Both the position numbers and the translations under genes were made by a program. This document shows, piece by piece, positions 32,245 to 42,600 of a stretch of DNA of 64,000 bases (position 1 is the stretch's first letter; each line of letters starts with the position of its first letter). The stretch comes from Aphrocallistes beatrix (taxonomy: Eukaryota; Porifera; Hexactinellida; Sceptrulophora; Aphrocallistidae). Location of the stretch: NCBI GenBank assembly GCA_963281255.1, contig OY725488.1:7227524-7291523 (forward strand), given 5' to 3'. The notes below the pieces were generated by a model. The model was not told where the DNA came from. It did not search any database and saw nothing but the letters and a program-made list of their open reading frames with translations.

Positions 32245-32889
32245 ATGCTGTGTACCTACCAAAAGATGCTTAGTCAACTGACGATAGTGTTAGCCAGCTC
32301 ATCTCCTCGCAGGAAAGAACTCTGTTCTCTAATTAAATTGCCAGTTAAGATTATACCCTCAGACTTTGAGGAGGATTTGGATCCCTCTAGCTATCCTTCT
32401 GTTTCAGAGTTCGTTATTGACACAGCCTACCATAAGGCGGCACGGGTGAGATCACTTCTAGATACATCTCAGCAGCGATGGGATATTATTATCGGTGTAG
32501 ATACCACTGTGGTAGCAGACAATAAGGTTATCGGTAAGCCTAGAGACCGAGAGGATGCGATCCGTATCCTCTCCCAGCTGAGTGGCACCACTCACTCCGT
32601 ATGCTCTGGAGTTGTAATCCTGCACTCGGCGGCAGGAGCAGAAGCGACGCAAGAAAAACATCAGAAATTTTCAGAAACAACTCAAGTGACATTCTCAGAG
32701 CTGAGTCAGGAGTGCGCCATTGCTTATGTGGACACAGGAGAGCCCCTTGACAAGGCGGGGGCTTATGGATATCAAGGGATGGGAGGGAATTTAGTCACCG
32801 GAATTGTGGGGGACTTTTACAATGTGGTCGGACTACCGATACATAAACTTAGCGTTGAACTTTGCAAAATTTTAGATTCACTTAAATAA
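32245..32889 (+). CDS. Maf/ASMTL-type nucleoside triphosphate pyrophosphatase
   Basis: 214 residues, one exon. It carries the Maf signature LASSSPRRKEL (16-26), the catalytic-aspartate segment GVDTTVVADNKVIGKP (near 89-104), and the C-terminal EPLDKAGAYGYQGMGG...GDFYNVVGLP. Maf proteins hydrolyse dTTP, UTP and modified pyrimidine nucleotides to monophosphates, cleaning the nucleotide pool. Vertebrate ASMTL fuses a Maf domain to a methyltransferase-like domain; here the Maf domain stands alone. GCP3 starts 148 bp downstream. Confidence 0.93.
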   Translation: MLCTYQKMLSQLTIVLASSSPRRKELCSLIKLPVKIIPSDFEEDLDPSSYPSVSEFVIDTAYHKAARVRSLLDTSQQRWDIIIGVDTTVVADNKVIGKPRDREDAIRILSQLSGTTHSVCSGVVILHSAAGAEATQEKHQKFSETTQVTFSELSQECAIAYVDTGEPLDKAGAYGYQGMGGNLVTGIVGDFYNVVGLPIHKLSVELCKILDSLK

Positions 32890-33037
32890 TATTTTTAGAT
32901 GCTAGGTTACATCGTTAAAATTAAAGCTATTTATTTGCTTCAATGTACGTAGTAGTTGGGATTTAATCAACTAATTCCTAATTTTCTAAGAATTTCATTA
33001 GAGACACCGTCTGAAATTTATTTATGCTCTAGCGAAG

Positions 33038-35539
33038 ATGAATCTTTCAGAGTTAGAATGCTTTAGCAAGATACACAGCCTAGTGACAGAGCTGGTTCGA
33101 AGGCATTCTACCACAAACGAAATGTCTAATTCTAATGAATCGGCAGTTGAGAGCTTGCAACAATATCTTTGTGAATCTACTCTAAATGCGAAATCTAATG
33201 GAACCGATCTGAGTACCATTACCAAACAAGATACGTTTACCCTTTTGAAAGCTTGTGAAAGTAGAATAAGTAAAAGGTGTAATGATCCTAGGTTTTCCCA
33301 GTTTCTTCACTTATTTAATGAACTAGGAGATTTGACATTCGCGAATAGACTCATTAGATTCTTAATTTCGCTTTCTGCTGAAGTTGATCCTGGTTCTCAC
33401 CCTATTAAGCTAATCGACTCTCCTAGCATTATTGAACCTATTCCAAATCCTCCCTCACTAAACCTAGATATCACATATGACACTTCAACACCCTCGACAC
33501 CTGTTCCTATCCACCTGCACCCACCGAATACACCACCTAGTCCTATAACCGTTCCTGTTCCTGATGATCTGCCAGCTATTAGGGAGGAGAGCGCTGTCGT
33601 ATCAGATTTGCTTAAGATTTTACAGGGTAGAGATAGTGCGATGTTAACTCTGATTCGTGATGATGATCACCCAAACGTCTTCGCGCTGAAGCACTCTCCG
33701 AGTATTCCGCTCCCTCTTCTGAACTTGTGCTTGCGCGTTGGAGAGCTCGGGTGCTGCTTTGCACGGATACAGCTCTGTCTTGAGCAGATGAACTCGTCCA
33801 CTAGTCTCTTCTCTTCCAGTCTCGTTGCTGCCGTCCGTTCACACATTGAGGAGTACACAGCGTATATCAACATATTCCCTAAACTCCAAACAGGCCCGCA
33901 TACGCTCCGGTCTCTGCTCTTGTTCCTGTTGGAGCCGATGTACAGCATGAAACGAATCTGTTCCCTTCTAGAAAACTGTAAAGAAGAGAGAGGTGGAACT
34001 CTCATAAATATTATATACGAATCTACATTCACAGGCTGTCCTAAGATGTGCCGAATTATGAAATCTTTTCTCTGGGAGGTGTTGGTCTCCCTCCAGTCCT
34101 TGTTATACAAATGGCTGTGCCTGGGCGAAATAGAATCTCAGCACCCAAAGGATTTCTTCATTCAACAAAACCCGGCGGATAATGGAGAGATTTGGGAAAA
34201 GGGATACGAGTTGGATCTAGATAGCATTCCGGACATCATCACGCTACGATTAGCAGAAAGAATATTGATTATCGGTAAAACAGTATCTTTTTTGAGAAAT
34301 GTTTGCGGCGAATCTAAAGAATCTTTCTTCTCTCTAGCGAGTAGATTCAACAATTTTTCATTCACTTTTGATTCGGTCGTTGATGGTAGTTTTGAGTGCA
34401 TTATACACGAACTATATCTGAGTCAATCCGGTCATTTACTGCAAGTCCTCAATGGCAAGTTCAATCTCAAACGACACTTGAAAGGTTTTCAAGATTATTT
34501 TTTGATATCGCGAAGTGATTTTATCTTCTCTTTTTTGGATAAAGCTAAACACAAACTTGATGGTCCTGCGAAATATCTTAATAAAAGACATCTTGAGGAC
34601 ATGTACCTTGACTCACTGGGAATTTCATATGCAAAGCTAGCAAGTGACGAAGTATTGAATCGCCTCGAAGTAAAGTTAATTGCTAGCACTGATGGCGATG
34701 TTGGTTGGGACGTGTTTAATCTTGATTACACTTTAACCCCACCGCTTGATACTGTGTTCCCTCCTCCAGTTATTACTGCGTATCAATCCTTATTCAGATT
34801 TGTGTTGACGATAAGAAATTGTGAATATTTAATTTTGGACCTTTGGAAACTTCTCAATCGATATAATAGCCCAGCTAAAGAAGATTTTGAATTATCAGAG
34901 CTTTTCTTCTTGTCTCACCTTTTCATCAGCAGTCTCCTCCATTTCATAAGAAAGTTAGAATATTTTATTTCTTTTGATATATTCGCTTGTGAGTGGGAGG
35001 GACTGTGTGAGGCTTTGGATGGGTGCAGGGATTTAGAACACCTAAGAACTATTCATCAACGCTATCTTGACCTGTTGAAAGTTGGTTGTTTTATAGCTCC
35101 AGTTCAGAAAACGTTCCAATCTGATTACTTCAAATCGAATAATTTGGAAATCCTGAAAGAAATGAATTCAATGTTTCAAACTTTGTTAAGTAATATTAAA
35201 TTGGCAGAGAAGACGTTCAAAGAAATGTTTTCAGATCTTGACAGAGAGTTGAGAGCCAAACGGGAAGCAGAGGAAAGAATAAATTCTAGTGGTTGGGGGA
35301 TGAGCGAGAGTATTGAGCAGAGAGAGATTGAAAGAGAAGAGGAATTCATGAACAAGATGAATCTCACCAAACAAATTTTACATAAACAGTATAATAAATT
35401 CAATTTGGTTGTGCGATCATTCGTGATGCACATTTACAAGAATCCTATTTTCAGCCTGAAGAGACTCGCAATCAGTCTGAACTATAATGGATTTTATCGA
35501 TTGAACAAATTCGCTGATATTTCTAACATTTCAAAATGA
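33038..35539 (+). CDS. TUBGCP3: Gamma-tubulin complex component 3
   Basis: 833 residues in one exon. The GCP fold is recognisable: an N-terminal grip1 region (about 190-490) with LSSLQSLLYKWLCLGEIE-like sequence, then IPDIITLRLAERILIIGKTVSFL, and a grip2 region with VKLIASTDGDVGWDVFNLDY and a C-terminus with coiled-coil and KRLAISLNYNGFY. These segments and the order resemble human GCP3 (907) more than GCP2 or GCP4-6; GCP2 is the alternative. The protein builds the gamma-tubulin small complex that nucleates microtubules. The linker near 130-180 is rich in proline and threonine. Confidence 0.85.
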   Translation: MNLSELECFSKIHSLVTELVRRHSTTNEMSNSNESAVESLQQYLCESTLNAKSNGTDLSTITKQDTFTLLKACESRISKRCNDPRFSQFLHLFNELGDLTFANRLIRFLISLSAEVDPGSHPIKLIDSPSIIEPIPNPPSLNLDITYDTSTPSTPVPIHLHPPNTPPSPITVPVPDDLPAIREESAVVSDLLKILQGRDSAMLTLIRDDDHPNVFALKHSPSIPLPLLNLCLRVGELGCCFARIQLCLEQMNSSTSLFSSSLVAAVRSHIEEYTAYINIFPKLQTGPHTLRSLLLFLLEPMYSMKRICSLLENCKEERGGTLINIIYESTFTGCPKMCRIMKSFLWEVLVSLQSLLYKWLCLGEIESQHPKDFFIQQNPADNGEIWEKGYELDLDSIPDIITLRLAERILIIGKTVSFLRNVCGESKESFFSLASRFNNFSFTFDSVVDGSFECIIHELYLSQSGHLLQVLNGKFNLKRHLKGFQDYFLISRSDFIFSFLDKAKHKLDGPAKYLNKRHLEDMYLDSLGISYAKLASDEVLNRLEVKLIASTDGDVGWDVFNLDYTLTPPLDTVFPPPVITAYQSLFRFVLTIRNCEYLILDLWKLLNRYNSPAKEDFELSELFFLSHLFISSLLHFIRKLEYFISFDIFACEWEGLCEALDGCRDLEHLRTIHQRYLDLLKVGCFIAPVQKTFQSDYFKSNNLEILKEMNSMFQTLLSNIKLAEKTFKEMFSDLDRELRAKREAEERINSSGWGMSESIEQREIEREEEFMNKMNLTKQILHKQYNKFNLVVRSFVMHIYKNPIFSLKRLAISLNYNGFYRLNKFADISNISK

Positions 35540-36106
35540 AATATTGTATCAAATATATGCTTTATACTAAACGACCGAAATAAATATTTCTAACCGATAC
35601 TGTGCTTGAATTTCTGTATTTCGGCTACGATGTATGCGATAACGATACTTCTGAATGTGTAAGTACAGCGCACAGTTGATGATGAATTAATTAACTGGGG
35701 TCAAACGAATGTGCCGATTATTCAATACTCGAGCATACAGGATATTTACAGTCATTTGCAAATACGTAATTGCAAGTTCTACGGGATAATATTAAATGTT
35801 TCGATATATAACGTTTGAAAAGCTTGTGGATAGCAAATATTCTTAGATTTGTCGTTCCGAAAAGACTCGATTAGTTATTATTCGAGCACTAGAAATAACT
35901 AGCGTTAGTAAATGCCCAAATTTGATCTTCAAAATACAAAAAATAATAATTGTGTAGTATTTATACAATTTTCCTGTCTAATCATTAACATTATCAACTT
36001 TTCCATTATTATTTAATATTGAATATTTAAATGATAAATACAAATCGAAATCCGACTAATTTATATGGTGCTGTTGATAGAATCTTTATTCAGATGTGTT
36101 TGTTCT
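35540..36106. other. Spacer, no gene seen
   Basis: About 570 bp of AT-rich DNA between GCP3 (+) and the convergent ADAM-like gene (-); both genes end here. AATAAA follows the GCP3 stop closely (35579-35584). Nothing else recognised. Confidence 0.55.
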
Positions 36107-37102
36107 TTAAAATATGGTCAGAGTAAAAGCGATGAATAATAATAATAATAATACAAAGTAGAGAGGCACTATTTTCAATCTGTCAGCAAACGAAGTAAGA
36201 GAACCAAAACACAGCTCCGGATCTGAGTAATTGTTGTATTGGCATTGACACTTCAGGTTATTGTTACAGAATCCGTTTCCTGCACACTCTTTTCCTTCAA
36301 CCTCAGGACAAGTAGAAGTTACCACTGTCAGATTGACACACCTGTTTTCAATACAAATTGAATTATCTCCACAAATTGTTCCATCATATACCAATCCTGG
36401 ATCTTCTTCATTTTCATTCAAACTTATGTCCACACTTAGGCATTGAATATTGTCCTTCTCCTCATCCGCGATATAAGTGACAGTGTATGCAGAGTAGTAG
36501 GATACTGTCATTGCTAACGTTTTTTCTAACTCATTTTCACAGAATAATTTCCCGCAGTATTCATCTCCAGCATTGCACTGCTTATAATTTCCATTTTCGT
36601 CCACTCCACAATTTCCATATATACTCCCAATATTATTCTGCTGTTCATAGCAAAAGCTTGCAGCATCTCTACTCTCTTCTCCCCAGTAGTAGCGACACTG
36701 ATCGATGCGGGTCCGACACTTTCCTAAGTAGCAATACGCCTTCATTCCATCCTCCCAGCACTCTGATGCATCCCGCTTAAAGCTGTCATCCGGACACTCA
36801 CTGCTCGTACCATTGCAATATTCTGGCAGGTCACACCCTGAATCATGAAGTGTTGAGTTCACACGACACAAGAAATCAGCCTTCCTGTAATAGCATGTCT
36901 CGCTATCACAGCACGGTTCTTTTTCCACGCAGTCGTATTCAGTTCCGCAGTCGCATTCCTCTCCCGTCTCCACCACTCCATTGCCACATGTCGCACCATC
37001 AATCTGCCTCTTAACAACACCTGACGATACCATAAATAATAGCAACAAAAGTAACGATCGAAACTTCCAACTATTTGGATACATTCCAGAGATTTGTTTC
37101 AT
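36107..37102 (-). CDS. ADAM-like disintegrin surface protein lacking a protease domain
   Basis: 331 residues, one exon. A signal peptide (SLLLLLLFMVSSGVV, about 16-30) is followed directly by a disintegrin domain (CGNGVVETGEECDCGTEYDC ... CDLPEYCNGTSSECP, about 39-105), an ADAM cysteine-rich region (about 110-265), an EGF-like segment (CAGNGFCNNNLKCQC) and a hydrophobic C-terminus (PLYFVLLLLLFIAFTLTIF) with no cytoplasmic tail. ADAM proteins normally begin with a propeptide and a zinc metalloprotease (HExxHxxGxxH); neither is here and no suitable open frame lies upstream on this strand. The product should be a cell-surface adhesion protein held by a C-terminal anchor, possibly GPI. It is one of only two complete host genes on the - strand. 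Confidence 0.85.
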   Translation of the reverse strand: MKQISGMYPNSWKFRSLLLLLLFMVSSGVVKRQIDGATCGNGVVETGEECDCGTEYDCVEKEPCCDSETCYYRKADFLCRVNSTLHDSGCDLPEYCNGTSSECPDDSFKRDASECWEDGMKAYCYLGKCRTRIDQCRYYWGEESRDAASFCYEQQNNIGSIYGNCGVDENGNYKQCNAGDEYCGKLFCENELEKTLAMTVSYYSAYTVTYIADEEKDNIQCLSVDISLNENEEDPGLVYDGTICGDNSICIENRCVNLTVVTSTCPEVEGKECAGNGFCNNNLKCQCQYNNYSDPELCFGSLTSFADRLKIVPLYFVLLLLLFIAFTLTIF

Positions 37103-38003
37103 TGCCTATTAGACGGAATCTTCTTATACACCTTTACTCAGATGAGAATCACGACAACTTCGAATGAGACGAATACCTACCTTTATTCTTCTAAATCTCT
37201 TTAACGCTGCTATATCTCCTCTAAGCTTATTTCAATTACTCAATAAAATGACATCTTCAGAGAGGCTCTAGAACGGAGGATCACAGTACAACACACCAGT
37301 ATGGCATGTTTGCCTCCTTTCTAGGATTATTACAAATCTCTTGTTCTTATCAACGATTGTTTAATTGTTTAAGCCTTACTAGATAATACCATTCTTCACC
37401 TAATTGCTATTACTCTAAGAGTATTTTGACCTTTTCTTATATCACAAATAATTTTTTTGATAAAACGAACTCTTATATATCGCCAGAAACTTTTCTTTGT
37501 TATAAAATAGTATCTAAGGAACGCCAGACATCATGATACTAGACAATTCCAGAGCCTTGATACCACACCACTGGATGTTCCAGTTCCACTAGTTCCTTTC
37601 TCATTTTATCACTTCCTTCTTGTCTGCCACTAGCAGTTTGATTTGTACAATAAGCTCTATGTCCATTATTAGTGTCCTGACATTGAATTAATTAATTGCG
37701 GAGTACGCGATAGAATGAATTAGTAACCATTACATATTAGATTCGATTAGGCTGCTTAGGAATGTTTATAAATGAGAAATATTGATTATGTAGACTTGTC
37801 CATTTGCCAAGGATATTATTGCTGATAGTTAGTTTTAAAGAAACATATTGAGCCACTACTACGCTTGATTAAATTACTCGACATGACATCCAACATTTTC
37901 TTTGGCAGCTATTTATTCTGTAAACCATTGAATGTTCTATAAAATAAGTTTACTCTTTTAGATTGTTCTCTCCACACAAAATTAGTTGATTTAATTAAAT
38001 TTA
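37103..38003. other. Bidirectional spacer, no gene seen
   Basis: About 900 bp between two divergent genes (ADAM-like on -, KCTD on +), so it should hold both promoters. It contains AT-rich sequence with no recognised repeat or open frame; no missing ADAM protease exon was seen on the - strand. Confidence 0.55.
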
Positions 38004-39020
38004 ATGGCATTTAGAGGAAAAAGAAAATCCGAAAAAGGCAGCAAAGGGATGGATCTCAGTTTTCTCAGTACCGTTCTTGATTCCGTCAACCTCGCAGAGC
38101 AGCGATACAACGTAGCTAACCCCGAAGCTACCGATGATTCGAATGAGGCCAAGGCGCACCAGCTTGTCATAGAACTGAACGTGGGAGGTCACTACTTCTG
38201 TACTTCACTAGCCACGCTCCTGCTTAGGCCTGACACCTACTTCGTAGAGATTTTCAAGCGCAAACCTGAGCTAGCGTCTTCAGGGAAACCGATATTTATA
38301 GACAGAGATGGAACTTATTTCCGATACATCCTCAATTTTATTCGAGGCTGCACCGACCTCCCCAGTGACAAGCAGTTCTTGAGGGAACTACTAGTCGAGG
38401 CATCTTTCTACCATCTCCCAGAGTAAGTGTCAATTGCTTTCAGTATTCTATACACGACAATGGGGATCACCCAGCTGCTGCTCTGATAGCAGTTACCCAG
38501 TCCAACGTTAATTTCGTTTTTCAAATTCGCTTATTAGTACCAGATTCAAGCAAGATACGATTTGCTATTAAGCGAATCTCACTATAATATAGATATTATT
38601 TCTCATACATAATTTACTCTTATTCATTTGAACTCTAGGCTTGAAGATAGAGCCAAAAACAAACTCACCTCCCAGTCCGCCATCACACAGAATCAGCTGG
38701 AGAATGGCATTCTCAAGGCGAACAGAGGAATCGTCAGCTCGTCTGTGTATCTCGATTTCAAGGATCTGAGAGGCGTGATATTCAAAGACCTCACTTTCAA
38801 TGAAATTATAGATTTCGAGCGCTCAAACCTCAATGATGCTTCATTCCAGAAGTGCAAGTTTAGGAAATCGGCCAAGTTTGAATACTGCGAGATGTCTAAC
38901 ACTCGGTTTGAGAATTGTGAAGGTCTGGAGAATGCCTCCTTCATCGGATCCAAAATTGTAGGTGAAGAGTCCTTTGATGCTGACACTCTTAAAAAGCTGA
39001 GAGACGCTCGTCTCATCTAA
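38004..39020 (+). CDS. KCTD-type BTB protein with pentapeptide-like repeats (two exons)
   Basis: Exons 38004-38422 and 38639-39020 join in phase 2 through a 216-bp GT-AG intron, giving 266 residues. A T1-type BTB domain starts near residue 52 (VIELNVGGHYFCTSLATLLL ... FIDRDGTYFRYILNFIRG). The C-terminal part has pentapeptide-like repeats (DLRGVIFKDLTF, RSNLNDASFQKCKF, CEMSNTRFENCEGLENASF). This order recalls KCTD9, a substrate adaptor type for cullin-3 ubiquitin ligases, but it is shorter (human KCTD9 389), with no N-terminal ubiquitin-like domain. The splice site lies just after the BTB core. Confidence 0.8.
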
Positions 39021-39600
39021 TTTCTGTCATTTCCTCCTACCCTCCTGTCTAATAGTCTCTACTCCCATTGCACTCTACACTCTGTATATATTGAACACAT
39101 TTTTCAAGGGTTGGCTGTATATTCACACAATTACTAGTTTAGCAAGTTTTATATTATTGCTTGTATGTTTTTTTCTTTTATTGGGATAAAATCATAACTT
39201 TATTCGTATTTTAATAGTCTTATTTGGCACGTAGAAAATTTATTATCGTACATACTCGATTAGTCTCCTCCCTTGAATATTCGCCCCAAGAGGGTGCTAA
39301 ATTTGATTATATTCACTAAAATTAATTTATATCTGAAAAATGTATTAATTTTTCATCAGGTTATAAATGGGGCAATCGTGCAAGAGACAGACATGATCAC
39401 GATGAAGCATTTTTCTAGTAGCAATGTATTTGATCTTCATTGAAGGATAGATAGTTCGTCAGAACTCAGAAGCCACATCATCTTATATAACTTCTTTGTT
39501 ATCACGTGTTAAGATTTTGAATGCATTAAATATTATGTTAATTAGATATATACGTATGTATTGAATACTACACATACCAGTTGATCTTTCCTGCGTAGCG
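39021..39600. other. Spacer, no gene seen
   Basis: About 580 bp of AT-rich DNA between the KCTD gene and Hakai. It should hold the Hakai promoter. Nothing recognised. Confidence 0.5.
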
Positions 39601-42600
39601 ATGGATCCTAATGAGCTCGAGCTTGAACCGGACGAGAACCTTCTGATTGATAACCATGAGGGCACTCAAGATGTCAGGAAAGACATCAAATTCCAATATA
39701 AACCTAAAGTTCAAAATGACAAGAATAAAAAGTCTCGCCCGAAGAAGACTATAAGACTCAAGCGTAATACGCACAATTCGGAGAGCATCACCAGTGAGTA
39801 GACTGCTTCCTCTGATTTTCTCTTTCTCGTCTTTTTACAGGTTTCTTTCTAGCTTCAAGAAGGAGTGGAAACATTTCAGAATCACAGCTACAGTGGAATC
39901 ACACGGTACTGAACTATGTTAGTACGTAGGGTTCTTTAGGAATGTAGAATGGGGAGAGGGCTCACATTGAGAAAACCATACTTCCATAAACTTAGCTCCT
40001 AGGAGTGGGATATACATCGCTCCCCCTGTCAACGCAACATGCGGCTCCCTTTTTATTATCATTCCTAAATGAACCTCTTAAATAGCTGTTCTAATATATC
40101 CACACAAATATATGACCACACCAATGTACTAATCTACTCAAATCTCGCCGGGTCATTCATTCACCACTGCTCCTCACATATCATCAAACTCCGGAAGCTG
40201 AGTGTCAGAATACTCTCTGTTCTCTAGGTCAAGCTGATTGGCGATGCCAGCACGATTCCAAACGCTCACTTATGCCCGATATGTAGAAAGCCGATCTTAA
40301 TCTATGGACGACTGGTACTGTTGTATTTTAACAATTCTTATCATAGATAACTAACAATGTATATTGAATAACAATTATTCTTTGAGAAACTCTTAGAGAT
40401 TGCAACCAGGGACCCACTCGTGATTATTATTGAATTTATTATTGTTTCAAGAATGTATTTTATTATTTCTAATTTCTAATTCAGGAAATATTCCATTTGG
40501 ATAATTGGTGTGGGCGATGGAGCATTTGGGTAGGCAATAGTCGCTTCCGAAGTACAATAAAATATTTATATTTTGTGTTTAAGATATCGGTGCGTATATC
40601 TGCTCTATGATTGTTTAATAATGGACTGGCCTAGTTTTAGGATTTTTATATTAAACACGTTTTGACTCGAACGTTCTTGGGTAGGTAGTAACCTACACTT
40701 TGTATTTTGTACGAGTTAATTTAATGAGACGCACCCATTCCAAAGCATTACTAAGGTAAGTTATCAAGGCCCTATATGGTCATAGAGTAATAGTTCGCAT
40801 TGCCGAGTAACTCTTCGCTCTTAGAGCGACACAAATAAGTATTTAAAATAGAGTTACTTTTTAATTATTTTAAATGCGACTAATGACCAGTTCTTATACA
40901 TACAACTTAATGAATTTATAATTTTGTAAATATCGAATATGTGTGTGTTGTGTAAAATGAGCAGCAAAGTAAAGAAGAATAGTCACAACTTTCAAGTTTT
41001 TATTCTCCCAATTACTCCATGCAAAGTGCCTCCTCATCTATCTCACAACATTCTCATCTAAATTCTCAACATTTCTGAAAACGGATTACATTTATTATGA
41101 TTTTGGTAAGATATATTTACGTTATAGAGTCGGGGTCGCTTATTATGAGCATTCGTTTATTATGAACTAACCTTCTGGTCCCAATTATATCGTTTCCATA
41201 GGATTAGTATTAAGTCAAATTCGCTTAATGTGAAGTCTTTCTATTGTAAACGATTTTGAGATCCCCTGGTGGTTCATAATAAGCGACCCTGACTATTAAT
41301 TATCTCATTTTCATCAATTCTAATTTTATGTCCGATTTTAGTTAAGATGATCTAAGAAAATGCTATTCCCAACCATTTTCCAGCCTCATTCTGGTATTTG
41401 TCTTCCTTTGATACGAAAATGACAGATAACAACAGTCCATTCTCCAGTGCCAGGAAAAATCTGTAAATTCATATCCATGGTTCATTAGACCAGGTTAGCT
41501 GTTTATTCCTAATCTAGATCTGAATTCCCATTCTAACTCGACACTGACTTTGTGAAAATGAAGTTATTAAGTGGGGCAAATTTCAAGACAAACTCTAAAA
41601 TCCATACTTTGTGATACTAGCAGCCTGGCACTTATTAATTAATTGAGTAAATGAAGTAGCATATTTTGTCGAATTTTGAGATTCAAAATATAGACTTCAA
41701 CTAATATTTGTCACGTATTGACTTATTAAGAGCGGAATGATATCAGGCAAATTATACTTTATACGGTCTTACGGATAATGTTGTGCATATTTTGGTTACT
41801 AACCGAACATTAAAACATATTCAAACCTCCTGAATTGGGTCTGTGTGATTATCTACATACAGATAAACGACTTCTTATCCGCCCTATCCAAATTAATTAA
41901 CCATGCAAGTACATTTGGAGGTTGAGTAGTTATCCACAACGAATACTACTTACTCATATAGATCAGATGAGAAAGTCCTTATCTAGGTTAACTGCCCTTT
42001 GAGAACGACAATTTTGTTTTTTTGTTATTTTTTCGTGTAGGAAAAAGTGACCTTTACCTTTTAACTACTTGCTCATCTATGCCATCATTCAACAGATCTG
42101 ATACATCGACTAGAAAAGTGGAATTTTGTGTTCATTCGCATAAATAATTTAATCCTTCAAAAGGGTTATTTCTGGTGTTTCCAAAACTAAATTATGAAGA
42201 AATTATCAATTCCGAAATAAAACATACATTTAATGAGAATTTGGACAACAATGTACGTTTTTTCTATTTCATGTAGTATAATATTGGATTTCAATGATTT
42301 ATTTTGTATATTTATTACAAGCGCGCTTCGCTTGCTTGCTCTGTGCGATCTGCGGACACTATGTGTCTGATTCAATCGCTCTTTGGGCGACTCTCCCCTA
42401 TAAAATAATTTTGTTTGTTCAAGAATAAACACTTCTACAAATTTTCGCAATACCTTATTTTATAGGAAACTAAGGCTCTGCTTTATAAAGCTATTTGCCC
42501 CAAATCGCGTTAATTTCCAGCACAGTTATACAAATGAATATGCGAACTGCCAAGCTACCTATTTTCCGATGTGCAACTGGGTTTAGACTCTTGAGGATAT

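Noticed and set aside
32245..32889. Bacterial contamination or transfer, suggested by a Maf gene
   Set aside because: Maf domains are normal in animals (ASMTL), base use matches neighbours, and the flanking genes are animal genes with introns nearby.
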